Source of the DNA: an uncultured Rothia sp.
GTDB lineage: Bacteria > Actinomycetota > Actinomycetes > Actinomycetales > Micrococcaceae
DNA: 64,000 bases
Assembly (NCBI RefSeq): GCF_916715725.1
Contig: NZ_CAKAPD010000003.1
Location: forward strand, 62,001 to 126,000
Direction of reading: 5' to 3'
The position numbers and the translations under genes were made by a program. The notes beneath the pieces were generated by a model. That model was not told the origin of the DNA. It searched no databases and saw only the letters and a program-made list of their open reading frames with translations. How positions within the stretch are numbered: position 1 is the stretch's first letter; each line of letters starts with the position of its first letter. This document shows, piece by piece, positions 1 through 7,887 of this stretch.

Positions 1-1270
1 AATCAACTTTGCGGGCACCGCAGAGTTCACCGGCCACAACGGTCAGCTCAAGAGCACCATCAAGAACATGCGCCTGGTCGTCGTCAACGGCAAGGGCACC
101 CTGGTCGCTGACGTTGACGCGCTGACCCGCGACGGCAAGTCCGTTTCTAAGACCGGCCTGGCTATCGCCGAGGTGGACCTCTCCGGCGCGAGCGTGAAGG
201 ACGGCGTCTTCTCGGCGCAGAACGCAGCAGTCGCGCTCACCGCTGAAGGTTCTGACGTGCTCTTCGCGGGCCAGTACCGCGGTGCCGACAACGCCATGGC
301 ACCGCTGAGCTTCTCCGTAAAGCTCAGCGAGCAGACCGCAGAGAACACCGTTGAGGTTCCTCGCGTCTCCGAGAACAAGTCCTCCGATAACAAGGGTTCT
401 GAGAACGGCGCTTCCGACAACGGTTCCTCGAACTCCACCGGCAACTCCGGCTCTAACGGTTCGGCAGGCACCTCCGGCAGCGTTTCTAACGGCGGCTCCT
501 CCTCGAACGGCTCGGTCAGCAACAACCCGGCACAGCCGGTCTGCGTACCCGTCACCCGCACCCGCGAGGTGCAGGAGCAGGGCGCATCCGACGGCACCAT
601 CAAGAGCGCTAACCTCGGCTGGGGCGTGCGTGATTCCTTCCGCAACTACGTGCGCGGCGGCATCGCAAACGGCAGCTGGGAGCTGAACGGCACCTCCTAC
701 TCTTCGGATGCGTTCAACTGGTCTAACGGCACCGGCACCTTCAAGGGTGGTAAGGGTTCTATCTCCTTCAGCGGTTCGGTTCGTTTCACCGGTCACCACG
801 GCATTCTGGACACCACCATTGCGAACCCGCGCCTTGAGATTAACGGCAATTCCGGCACTCTCTACGCGACCATGAACAGCAATGACCCCTCCGGCAAGGC
901 AACTAACTACGGTGAGGTGGCACTGCTGAAGGTGGATCTTTCCGGTCTGCAGAGCTCCGCTGACGCTGTGAGCGTCAACGGCGCGGCAACCACCCTGACC
1001 GCTGAAGGCGCGAAGGCGTTCGCTGGCTTCTACGACGCCGGTAAGGACATGGCTCCGCTGAGCTTCTCCGCGGCGATTAACGGCGCGAAGACCACCACCA
1101 AGACCGTGTCCGAAACCGTCTACGAGGGTGAGGGTTGCGACCCGGTCACCGGCAAGCCTCTGGCTTCCACCGGTGCCTCCGGTGTTGAGGGCACCCTGGT
1201 TGCAGGCTTCATCGCTGTTGCAGCCGGTGCGGGTACCGTCGTGTACACTCGCCGCCGCAAGAAGGCATAA
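1..1270 (+). CDS. HtaA-domain heme-binding cell-wall protein, C-terminal part
   Basis: The reading frame is open from base 2, so the start lies outside the window; 422 residues are visible. Two HtaA-type domains can be seen: the end of one (TAEFTGHNGQL, first ~125 residues) and a complete one after a Ser/Gly/Asn-rich linker (LGWGVRDSFRNYV ... VRFTGHHGIL). HtaA domains bind heme or hemoglobin at the surface of corynebacteria and relatives. The C-terminus has a sorting signal: LASTG at bases 1160-1174, a hydrophobic helix and a RRRKK tail. LAxTG is the class E sortase variant common in high-G+C actinobacteria, so the protein is probably attached to the wall. The adjacent hmuTUV genes fit the role of passing heme to the membrane transporter. 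Function is inferred from the domains and context. Confidence 0.88.
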   Translation, partial: INFAGTAEFTGHNGQLKSTIKNMRLVVVNGKGTLVADVDALTRDGKSVSKTGLAIAEVDLSGASVKDGVFSAQNAAVALTAEGSDVLFAGQYRGADNAMAPLSFSVKLSEQTAENTVEVPRVSENKSSDNKGSENGASDNGSSNSTGNSGSNGSAGTSGSVSNGGSSSNGSVSNNPAQPVCVPVTRTREVQEQGASDGTIKSANLGWGVRDSFRNYVRGGIANGSWELNGTSYSSDAFNWSNGTGTFKGGKGSISFSGSVRFTGHHGILDTTIANPRLEINGNSGTLYATMNSNDPSGKATNYGEVALLKVDLSGLQSSADAVSVNGAATTLTAEGAKAFAGFYDAGKDMAPLSFSAAINGAKTTTKTVSETVYEGEGCDPVTGKPLASTGASGVEGTLVAGFIAVAAGAGTVVYTRRRKKA

Positions 1271-1353
1271 CGGCACCTCACGAGGATGCCCACACTGTGG
1301 GCTCGCCCGTGAGACTCAACCATGAGGTTCACCGGTGAGCCGACACGGCCCGT

Positions 1354-1384
1354 GCGGGGGTGCAGATTTTCACTGCACCCCCGC
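1354..1384 (+). terminator. Perfect 12-bp hairpin after the HtaA gene
   Basis: Arms 1354-1365 and 1373-1384 are perfectly complementary around a 7-base loop. No T-run follows, so it may terminate weakly, reduce read-through into hmuT, or protect an mRNA end. Confidence 0.5.
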
Positions 1385-1453
1385 TTCAGGTGCCAGGTTT
1401 TGCCTCGGCGCCTACCCCAGTTTTTCTAGCTCCCCTTTTTCTGCGAGACTACG

Positions 1454-2617
1454 ATGTTTTCTTCCCTTTCTTCTTCTGCTCTGAACCGCCGCGATGCAAT
1501 GAAGTATGCGGCGTTCTCTATCACTTCCGCTTTTCTGCTGAGCTCTTGCGGTGTGGGTACTCAGAACCCGGCTACTTCTTCAAGTACTTCGCAGGCTGCG
1601 GTGGATGAGCAGAGCACCCGCACCGTTTTGGAGAACCTTGCCGATCAGTTGCGTTCTTCTATTGCCCCTGATCAGAAGGCTCTGCGCGGCCCCAATAGCG
1701 CGGCGGATACCCCCGAAATTCAGCCGATGGTCGATACCCCCACTCCGGCTTTCCCGGTGACGTTCAAGGATTTCAACGGCACTGAGGTGACCGTTAAGTC
1801 CGCCGACCGTGTGTTGGCACTGGATCTGTACGGCACCCTGGCTCAGCAGATGATTGCGCTGGGCCTGGGTAGCCGACTGGTGGGTCGTGTCACCTCCTCG
1901 ACGGAGCAGTCGCTGGCTCATCTTCCGCTGGTGACTCAGAACGGTCACGATCTGAACGCTGAGGCGATTCTGGCGACCTCCCCTGATCTGGTGTTGTGGG
2001 ATAAGAGCAACGGCCCGATTGAGATTGTGGACCAGTTGCGCGCAGCGGGCGTGACCGTTGTGGTCTTCGATCATGAACGTCGTATGGATAAGATCATTCC
2101 GCAGCTCAAGGCTGTGGCGCAGGCGCTGGGCGTTCCGGAGGCGGGCGAGCAGGTTGCAGCCCGCGTGCAGAAGGACCTGGATTATGCCCTGCAGGTACTC
2201 AAGGACGTTGCCCCGAAGGGTGCACAGCAGGTGTCGTTCGCGTTCCTGTACGTGCGCGGTACCGCTGGCGTGTTCTTCGTGCTCGGTAAGGGCTCTGGCG
2301 CTGATGATTTGATTCAGGCTATTGGCGGCAAGGATGTGGCGTCTGAGCAGAACGCGACGAACATTATTCCGGCGACCAGCGAGGCGCTGGTAAAGCTGAA
2401 CCCGGACGTCATTCTGACCATGAGCGGCGGCATTAAGTCCACCGGCGGTTTGGATGGTTTCTTGGCTCGCCCGGGTGTGGGTGAGACGACTGCCGGTAAG
2501 AATAAGCGCATTATTGATATGGGTGACGGTCAGATTCTGTCCTACGGCCCGAATACTCCGGCGGTGCTTTTGTCGCTGGCTAAGGCTGCGTACTCGACTC
2601 CTGCGGGAGCCCAGTAG
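1454..2617 (+). CDS. hmuT: Heme ABC transporter substrate-binding lipoprotein
   Basis: A 387-residue periplasmic-binding-protein-type lipoprotein (class III, TroA-like fold family) that should receive heme and hand it to HmuU. The N-terminus has an RR pair, a hydrophobic stretch and the lipobox LLSSC; a low-complexity tether of roughly 60 residues follows before the binding domain (FPVTFKDFNGTEVTV, VLALDLYGTLAQQMIALGLG). The end has ILSYGPNTPAVLLSLAKA, typical of this family. It is followed by the permease gene with a 1-base overlap (TAGTG), so the three hmu genes are one operon. Heme rather than siderophore specificity is inferred from the upstream HtaA protein. The ribosome-binding site is weak; M16 (1499) is a less likely start because it would lose the RR motif. 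Confidence 0.85.
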   Translation: MFSSLSSSALNRRDAMKYAAFSITSAFLLSSCGVGTQNPATSSSTSQAAVDEQSTRTVLENLADQLRSSIAPDQKALRGPNSAADTPEIQPMVDTPTPAFPVTFKDFNGTEVTVKSADRVLALDLYGTLAQQMIALGLGSRLVGRVTSSTEQSLAHLPLVTQNGHDLNAEAILATSPDLVLWDKSNGPIEIVDQLRAAGVTVVVFDHERRMDKIIPQLKAVAQALGVPEAGEQVAARVQKDLDYALQVLKDVAPKGAQQVSFAFLYVRGTAGVFFVLGKGSGADDLIQAIGGKDVASEQNATNIIPATSEALVKLNPDVILTMSGGIKSTGGLDGFLARPGVGETTAGKNKRIIDMGDGQILSYGPNTPAVLLSLAKAAYSTPAGAQ

Positions 2618-3696
2618 TGGCAGCCGTGAAGAGTGCGGCGGGCGCGAAGGATTACCGTGCGTCGCGTCGGCGTCGTGCCGGTCTGACCTTTACGTTTTTG
2701 GCGGTGGCGCTGTGCGCCGTGATGGTGCTGTCTGCAGGTTTGGGTCAGTACAACATCCCGATTGATCAGGTGGTTGCTTCTGTGGGCCGCCATCTGGGTC
2801 TTGCCCCGGAGAACCCTGCGATGCAGCTGGCAGATAGCACCCTGTGGAATATCCGTTTCCCGCGTGTGCTGTTGGGCGTGCTGGTGGGTGCCGCGTTGGG
2901 CACTTCCGGTGCGGTGATGCAGTCAGTGTTCGGCAACCCGCTGGCTGAGCCGGGCGTGATTGGCGTTTCCTCGGGTGCGGCGGTTGGCGCGTGTTTGTCG
3001 ATTGTGTTGAACCTGCAGTTCTTCGGCATTTTCACGACTCCTGCGTTCGCGTTTGTGGGCGCGTTGGCGGCTACTGCGCTGGTGTATTTCCTGTCGCGTT
3101 CTTCGGGGCGTGCGAAGGTCCTGTCGATGATTTTGACGGGTATTGCGGTGACCGCAGTGGCGAATGCGATTATCGCGTTCCTCATGTTTATCGCTGATAC
3201 GACGAGCCGCGATCAGATTGTGTTCTGGCAGATGGGTTCGCTGAACGGCGCCACGTGGAAGGCCGTGGCGAGCGTGTGGCCGGTTATTCTCATCGGCTTG
3301 GTGGCGTGTTTCGTGATGGCTTCTTCGCTGGATGTTCTGGCGTTGGGTGAGCGCGCGGCGCAGCATTCGGGTGTGAACGTGGAGCGCCTACGTGCGGTGT
3401 CTATTGCGGCGACGGCTCTGTTGACCGGTGCTGCGGTGGCGTATGCGGGCATTATTGCATTTATTGGCCTGATTATTCCGCACCTGTTGCGCATGATTTT
3501 GGGTCCGTCGAATCGTGTGTTGTTGCCGGCTTCGGCGTTGGGTGGTGCCTTGTTGATTGCGCTGTCTGATTTGGGTGCGCGTACGCTGGTGCCTTTTGCT
3601 GATTTGCCGATTGGTATTTTTACGGCTTTGGTGGGCGGCCCGACGTTCTTTGTGTTGTTGCGTCGTTCCCTGGGCCAGGGCGGAGGTGCTTCGTGA
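2617..3696 (+). CDS. hmuU: Heme ABC transporter permease (FecCD family)
   Basis: A 359-residue polytopic membrane protein with about nine to ten hydrophobic segments. Family hallmarks are PRVLLGVLVGAALGTSGAVMQ near residues 85-105, FGNPLAEPGVIGVSSGA, and IAFIGLIIPHLLRM near residue 285, the loop that contacts the ATPase. It would form the homodimeric membrane channel moving heme delivered by HmuT. The GTG start overlaps the hmuT stop by one base and the 3' end overlaps hmuV by four, which implies translational coupling. Length is normal for the family. Confidence 0.88.
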   Translation: MAAVKSAAGAKDYRASRRRRAGLTFTFLAVALCAVMVLSAGLGQYNIPIDQVVASVGRHLGLAPENPAMQLADSTLWNIRFPRVLLGVLVGAALGTSGAVMQSVFGNPLAEPGVIGVSSGAAVGACLSIVLNLQFFGIFTTPAFAFVGALAATALVYFLSRSSGRAKVLSMILTGIAVTAVANAIIAFLMFIADTTSRDQIVFWQMGSLNGATWKAVASVWPVILIGLVACFVMASSLDVLALGERAAQHSGVNVERLRAVSIAATALLTGAAVAYAGIIAFIGLIIPHLLRMILGPSNRVLLPASALGGALLIALSDLGARTLVPFADLPIGIFTALVGGPTFFVLLRRSLGQGGGAS

Positions 3697-4463
3697 GTGA
3701 GTTGTTGAGCCTTTCTGGCGTGTCTTTTAACGCTGGTGGGCGTCAGATTCTGAATGATGTGTCTCTGTCGGTTTCTGCGGGCGAGGTTGTGTCGCTAATT
3801 GGTCCCAATGGTGCCGGTAAGTCGACTCTATTGGGTGTGATTGCTGGTGATATTGCCCCGAGTAGCGGTGAGATTCTGCTGGATGGCACCCCTCTGGGTT
3901 CGATTCCTGCCCGCCAGATGGCGCGTCAGCGTGCGATGCTGCTGCAGAAGTTGAATGTGGCGTTTTCGTACACGGTGCATGAGGTGGTTCAGATGGGCCG
4001 CACCCCGTGGAAGGGCACGGAGCGCGCGGAAGAGGATGATGCCGTGGTCGCTTCGATGATGGAGCGTACCTCGGTGACTCATTTGTCGGATCGCGATATT
4101 ACGACTCTGTCCGGTGGTGAGAGTGGCCGCGCGCATTTGGCGCGTGTGTTTGCTCAGCAGACTCCGCTGATTCTTTTGGATGAGCCGACTGCGGCGTTGG
4201 ACATTACGCATCAGGAGCAGACGTTGCGGGTGAGCCGTGAGTTGGCTGCTGAGGGTGCGGCGGTGTTGACGGTGCTTCATGACCTGGATGTGGCGGCTGC
4301 GTATTCTGACCGTATGGTGTTGTTGCGTAGTGGCGAGGTGGTAGCTTCGGGCACCCCTGAGCAGGTGTGTTCGGCGGAGTTGTTGTCTGAGGTGTATCAG
4401 CATCCGATTGAGGTGTTGAGGCATCCGGTGACGAATCGTTTGTTGATTCTGCCAAAGCGCTGA
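3693..4463 (+). CDS. hmuV: Heme ABC transporter ATP-binding protein
   Basis: A 256-residue ATPase powering the HmuTU system from the cytoplasmic face. Visible motifs are Walker A GPNGAGKST, signature LSGGESGRAHLARV, Walker B LILLDEPTAALD and the switch histidine in TVLHDLDVA. The GTG start overlaps hmuU by four bases (GTGA). It is the last gene of the heme operon. LSGGESGR in place of the usual LSGGEQQR is a small variation seen in HmuV-type ATPases. Confidence 0.9.
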   Translation: MSELLSLSGVSFNAGGRQILNDVSLSVSAGEVVSLIGPNGAGKSTLLGVIAGDIAPSSGEILLDGTPLGSIPARQMARQRAMLLQKLNVAFSYTVHEVVQMGRTPWKGTERAEEDDAVVASMMERTSVTHLSDRDITTLSGGESGRAHLARVFAQQTPLILLDEPTAALDITHQEQTLRVSRELAAEGAAVLTVLHDLDVAAAYSDRMVLLRSGEVVASGTPEQVCSAELLSEVYQHPIEVLRHPVTNRLLILPKR

Positions 4464-4488
4464 CCTGCTAGCACGCTAATCCTGCTGT

Positions 4489-4509
4489 CGCGCTGATTCT
4501 GTCAGCGCG
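4489..4509 (+). terminator. Hairpin after hmuV
   Basis: Perfect 8-bp stem (4489-4496 with 4502-4509) and 5-base loop, inside a wider imperfect dyad (GCTAG... / ...GTTAGC). No T-run, so terminator activity is only probable. Confidence 0.45.
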
Positions 4510-4569
4510 TTAGCAAGCCATTCAGCAAACACTTTCCATCTCAAAATATGCCAATATTCGCATATATTA

Positions 4570-4621
4570 AATCTCCGTTCTGGAATGGCTGTAAATATCA
4601 GTTCATTACAGGGCGGAGATT
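4570..4621. promoter_or_regulatory. Nested inverted repeats upstream of the P-type ATPase gene
   Basis: Outer arms AATCTCCG (4570-4577) and CGGAGATT (4614-4621) enclose inner arms CTGTAA (4589-4594) and TTACAG (4606-4611). The local sequence is AT-rich. It could be an operator or a folded mRNA leader; the regulator is unknown. Confidence 0.4.
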
Positions 4622-4666
4622 ATCTTTATCCCCGCTTGCACAGATACACTGAAAGGTAGTGTCCGC

Positions 4667-4694
4667 AATGCTGAACTCTATTCAGTTCAGCATT
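4667..4694 (+). promoter_or_regulatory. Stem-loop directly before the ctpE-like start
   Basis: Ten-base perfect arms AATGCTGAAC (4667-4676) and GTTCAGCATT (4685-4694) flank an 8-base loop, ending 27 bases before the preferred ATG at 4722. This placement suggests leader-level or operator control of the ATPase and argues against translation starting at 4659 or 4668. Confidence 0.45.
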
Positions 4695-4721
4695 CCATCC
4701 ATTCGAGAAAGAGACCCCTGC

Positions 4722-7280
4722 ATGGATCCTCAGCAGAAAACGGCAACGGCTGCCGTTGCCGGCTACATTCCCGAATATTCTGAAACACCGCATAGCGGAT
4801 CTTTCGATATTGCCCAGCACGGTTTGAGTAGCGATGATGTTGCTCGCCTGACTGCTGAAGGTAGGGTCAATACCCAGAACAATAAGTCTTCCCGCACGCT
4901 GTGGAGCATTATGCGTGCGCACCTTTTCACGGTCTTTAACTTTGTGTTGGGTGCTTGTGGTGCTGTAGTGATCATGTACCAGCGTTGGGCTGATTTGCTC
5001 TTCCTGGCGGCTGTGATCGCTAACGTGGTGATTGGTTTTGTGCAGGAGTACAAGGCAAAGCTGGAGCTGGACCGCATCTCCCTGCTGGACCGCTCCCCCG
5101 CTACTGCTGTGCGCGACGGCAAGACCATCGAGGTTCCGATGGAGCAGCTGGTTGAGGGTGACGTTGTCATCCTTAAGCGCGGCGATCAGGTTCCCGCGGA
5201 CGCTATTGTGCTCACCTCCGATTCTTTGGAGCTGGACGAGTCCCTGCTGACCGGTGAGAACGACCCGATTGCTAAGCGCCCCGGCGATATGGTGCTGTCG
5301 GCGTCGAGTGTGCTGGGTGGTACCGGCCGCGTCCTGCTCTCTCACGTGGGTGCGAATTCTCGTGCAAGCAAGATTTCTGATGAGGCGCGTCAGTTCTCGC
5401 GTATTCAGTCTGAGCTGCGTGATGCGCTGAACCGTGTGGTCCGCTGGATTACGGTGGGTCTTGCGGTCATTATCCCTGTGGTGTCGTGGGGTCAGATTCA
5501 GGCGGCTGGTGGACTGGAGACCGTGCAGCAGAACCATCTGTGGGAGCAGGTTTCTATTGCTGTGGTGTCCTCGGTTGCTTCGATGATTCCGCAGGGTCTG
5601 GCGCTGATGACTACTCTGGCGTTTGCGGCGGCGGCTGTGGCGCTGGGTCGTAAGCACAACATCCTGGTGCAGGAGCAGCCTGCGGTTGAGGTTCTGGCTC
5701 GTGTGGATGTGGTCTGCTTCGATAAGACCGGCACCCTGACTGAGGGTGGCGTGATTTTTGATTCGGTGCGCCCGCTGGACACCGTTGCTGAGGCTGAGGG
5801 CCCGGATGCTGACTCGGCGGAGCACACTTCTTGGCGTGCTTCTCTGCCTGCCGGCTGGAATGAGGCGCTGGCGTGGTTCGGTCACGATGAGAACGCGAAC
5901 CCGACTGCGGCGGCTCTGACCGGCGGTTTCCCGGATGCTTCCTCGGCGTCGGTGAGCGGTATTGTGCCGTTCTCCTCGGCTCTGCGTTTTAGCGCGATTG
6001 AGTTTAAGGATTCGGGCGCCTGGCTTCTGGGTGCTCCGGAGGCGCTTCTCGCCAAGGGTACCGCTGAGCGCGAGCGTGCGGCTGAATTGGCGGCGCTGGG
6101 TCTGCGCACGATGGTTTTGGCGCATGCTTCTGCGGTGGTCCGTAATGAGAAGGATGAGCCGGTTCAGAAGATTCCGTCGGATGCTGCCCCGGTTCTGTTC
6201 GTGATTTTCCGTGAGAATGTGCGTGCGGATGCGCCTGAGATTGTGGAGTATTTCCACCGTCAGGGCGTGACGTTGAAGGTCTTCTCGGGCGATAATCCGT
6301 TCACTGTGGCTGCGGCTGCGAAGACTGCGGGCATGGATACTTCCGCTGGTGCGGTTGATGCGTCGACTCTGCCCGAGGATGGTCCGGAGCTTGCTGAGGC
6401 TGCGGCTACCCACAATATTTTCGGTCGTGTGTCGCCCGAGCAGAAGAAGAACATGGTGATTGCGCTGAAGGAGCGCGGCCATGTGGTGGCGATGACCGGT
6501 GACGGCATTAACGACGCTCTGGCGCTCAAGCATGCAAGCTTGGGTATTGCGATGGGCAACGCGGCTCCTGCGACGAAGGCTGTTTCTCGCCTGGTTCTGC
6601 TGGACGGTAAGTTCTCGTCTCTGCCGGCTGCGCTGGAGCAGGGCCGTCAGGTCATTACGAACATTGAGATGGTGGCGAACCTGTTCTTGACGAAGACCGG
6701 TTTCGCGATTCTGCTGGGTGTTCTGTTCAGCCTCTTCGGTTTGACCTTCCCGTTCTTGCCGCGTCAGTACTCGACCGCTGACTTCTTGATTGTGGGTGCG
6801 TCGTCCTTCGCGTTGACTCTGCTGCCGAATTCGCGCCGTTACGTGCCGGGCTTCTTGCGCCGCGTGCTGAATTACACGGTCCCGAACTCGATTATTGTGG
6901 TTGCGATGCTGCTGGCGGTGACGTTCACGGCTCGTGGCATGGGTGTTGAGGATATCCGCCAGATTCAGACGGCTTCGTTCATCACTCTGGTAATGATGGG
7001 TCTGTGGAACCTGGCTGCGGTGGCTCGTCCGTTCAACCGTGCTCGTGTTCTGCTGTTTGGCGCGTTGCTTGCGGTGTTCTTCGCGGCGCTGTTCGTGCCG
7101 ATTCTGGTGGAGTACCACCAGTTCGTTACTGTGCTCCCGCATCTGCTGTGGACGGCTCTGGGTGCCGGCGCTCTGGGTGCCGCGCTGATTGAGGTGAATG
7201 CGCATCGTAACCGCCGTTGGCAGAAGCGTAATTACCCTGAGCTGGAGGTTGCTCCGCTGAATTTCTTCCCGGCTAAGTAG
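4722..7280 (+). CDS. Cation-transporting P-type ATPase, CtpE-like
   Basis: An 852-residue P-type ATPase. Phosphorylation site DKTGTLT at D334, actuator-domain TGEN (T177, in place of TGES) and hinge GDGIND from residue 593 are all present. There is no N-terminal metal-binding CxxC domain, and there are about ten membrane segments. TGEN and the C-terminal layout resemble the actinobacterial CtpE branch, in which the Mycobacterium enzyme is linked to calcium uptake; substrate here is not determined. ATG 4722 is preferred because GAGAAAGAGA precedes it at good spacing; upstream in-frame starts (GTG 4659, ATG 4668) would place two inverted repeats inside the coding region. It appears monocistronic, with its own leader and a terminator at 7313. 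Confidence 0.82.
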   Translation: MDPQQKTATAAVAGYIPEYSETPHSGSFDIAQHGLSSDDVARLTAEGRVNTQNNKSSRTLWSIMRAHLFTVFNFVLGACGAVVIMYQRWADLLFLAAVIANVVIGFVQEYKAKLELDRISLLDRSPATAVRDGKTIEVPMEQLVEGDVVILKRGDQVPADAIVLTSDSLELDESLLTGENDPIAKRPGDMVLSASSVLGGTGRVLLSHVGANSRASKISDEARQFSRIQSELRDALNRVVRWITVGLAVIIPVVSWGQIQAAGGLETVQQNHLWEQVSIAVVSSVASMIPQGLALMTTLAFAAAAVALGRKHNILVQEQPAVEVLARVDVVCFDKTGTLTEGGVIFDSVRPLDTVAEAEGPDADSAEHTSWRASLPAGWNEALAWFGHDENANPTAAALTGGFPDASSASVSGIVPFSSALRFSAIEFKDSGAWLLGAPEALLAKGTAERERAAELAALGLRTMVLAHASAVVRNEKDEPVQKIPSDAAPVLFVIFRENVRADAPEIVEYFHRQGVTLKVFSGDNPFTVAAAAKTAGMDTSAGAVDASTLPEDGPELAEAAATHNIFGRVSPEQKKNMVIALKERGHVVAMTGDGINDALALKHASLGIAMGNAAPATKAVSRLVLLDGKFSSLPAALEQGRQVITNIEMVANLFLTKTGFAILLGVLFSLFGLTFPFLPRQYSTADFLIVGASSFALTLLPNSRRYVPGFLRRVLNYTVPNSIIVVAMLLAVTFTARGMGVEDIRQIQTASFITLVMMGLWNLAAVARPFNRARVLLFGALLAVFFAALFVPILVEYHQFVTVLPHLLWTALGAGALGAALIEVNAHRNRRWQKRNYPELEVAPLNFFPAK

Positions 7281-7312
7281 TTAGTCGGAAGGTAGCTGCT
7301 TCGGTAGCGTGT

Positions 7313-7341
7313 GGGCCCCGTATCCTGTGGATGCGGGGCCC
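7313..7341 (+). terminator. Terminator after ctpE-like gene
   Basis: GGGCCCCG (7313-7320) pairs with CGGGGCCC (7334-7341). Very GC-rich stem; only a short T pair follows. Confidence 0.6.
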
Positions 7342-7604
7342 TTCCGCGTCTTCAAGAGCGCCGTCTTCGAAAGCACCCGGTCCGGGGCGTATCTGAGCGT
7401 ACCGGAGGGCTCTGGGACCCTGCCTAGGCTTTGCCTGAGCCCTGCTGGATTCCAGCCGGGAGGCTCCCCGCAGTCAGCGCCGAGAGCGTGTCTCAGCTAT
7501 TCTCAGCTATCACCTGGGTGAAACATTTAACAGCTTCTGATAGCTTTTGCCTCTCACCTTGCTCTTAACCTGGGAAAACCCTTAGAGTTACAGGGAACTA
7601 TTTG
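7342..7604. other. Non-coding stretch before the PTS leader
   Basis: About 260 bases with no convincing gene. It should hold the PTS promoter, but no clear -35/-10 pair could be chosen by eye. A 70-residue frame at 7309-7521 has no ribosome-binding site and a composition unlike neighbouring proteins, so it is not called. Confidence 0.4.
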
Positions 7605-7620
7605 AGAAGGGAAACCTTCT
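7605..7620 (+). promoter_or_regulatory. GAAA tetraloop hairpin ahead of the RAT
   Basis: AGAAGG (7605-7610), GAAA loop, CCTTCT (7615-7620). It sits three bases before the antiterminator element and may cap or stabilise the leader RNA. Confidence 0.4.
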
Positions 7621-7622
7621 TC

Positions 7623-7653
7623 AGGGTTGTTACTGGTTTGGCAGGCAAGACCT
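7623..7653 (+). promoter_or_regulatory. Ribonucleic antiterminator (RAT) for a BglG/LicT-type protein
   Basis: The leader contains GGGTTGTTACTGG followed by GGCAGGCAAGACC, the two conserved halves of the RAT hairpin bound by BglG/LicT/SacY antiterminators. Its 3' part (7647-7657) can instead pair with 7766-7776 to form a terminator. Position upstream of a BglF-type PTS gene is exactly where this switch is known. No BglG-family gene lies in the window. Confidence 0.85.
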
Positions 7654-7785
7654 GAGTTACTCAACACCGTATGGGACGGTAGCATATATCTGCCGAGAAT
7701 CCCCTCTATTTGCTGTACCGAAGCTCCATAGTGGGCACGAGTGTAGTGCTTCCGGTGGTCGAGAGACTCGGGTCTTTTGTGTTTT
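7647..7785 (+). terminator. Conditional terminator overlapping the RAT
   Basis: AAGACCTGAGT (7647-7657) pairs with ACTCGGGTCTT (7766-7776), 11 pairs with one G-U, followed by TTGTGTTTT. The two arms are separated by about 108 bases, longer than in classical cases. Formation is mutually exclusive with the RAT, so unbound RNA should terminate before the PTS gene. Confidence 0.65.
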
Positions 7786-7887
7786 CTGGACGTGTTTTCC
7801 GGGGCTTTTTCGGCTACCGCAACGTCAGGTAGGCACAGCCTCCGGCAACAACCGCATAGACATTGACCGCATATCTAAGGAAGTATC

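Noticed and set aside
4659..4721. Upstream GTG/ATG starts for the P-type ATPase
   Set aside because: They lack a ribosome site and would translate through the stem-loop; ATG 4722 has a good site.
4626..7205. Very long minus-strand frame opposite the P-type ATPase
   Set aside because: It is a shadow of the strong plus-strand gene; its product is rich in Arg, His and Gln with no domain, as expected for antisense of high-G+C coding DNA.
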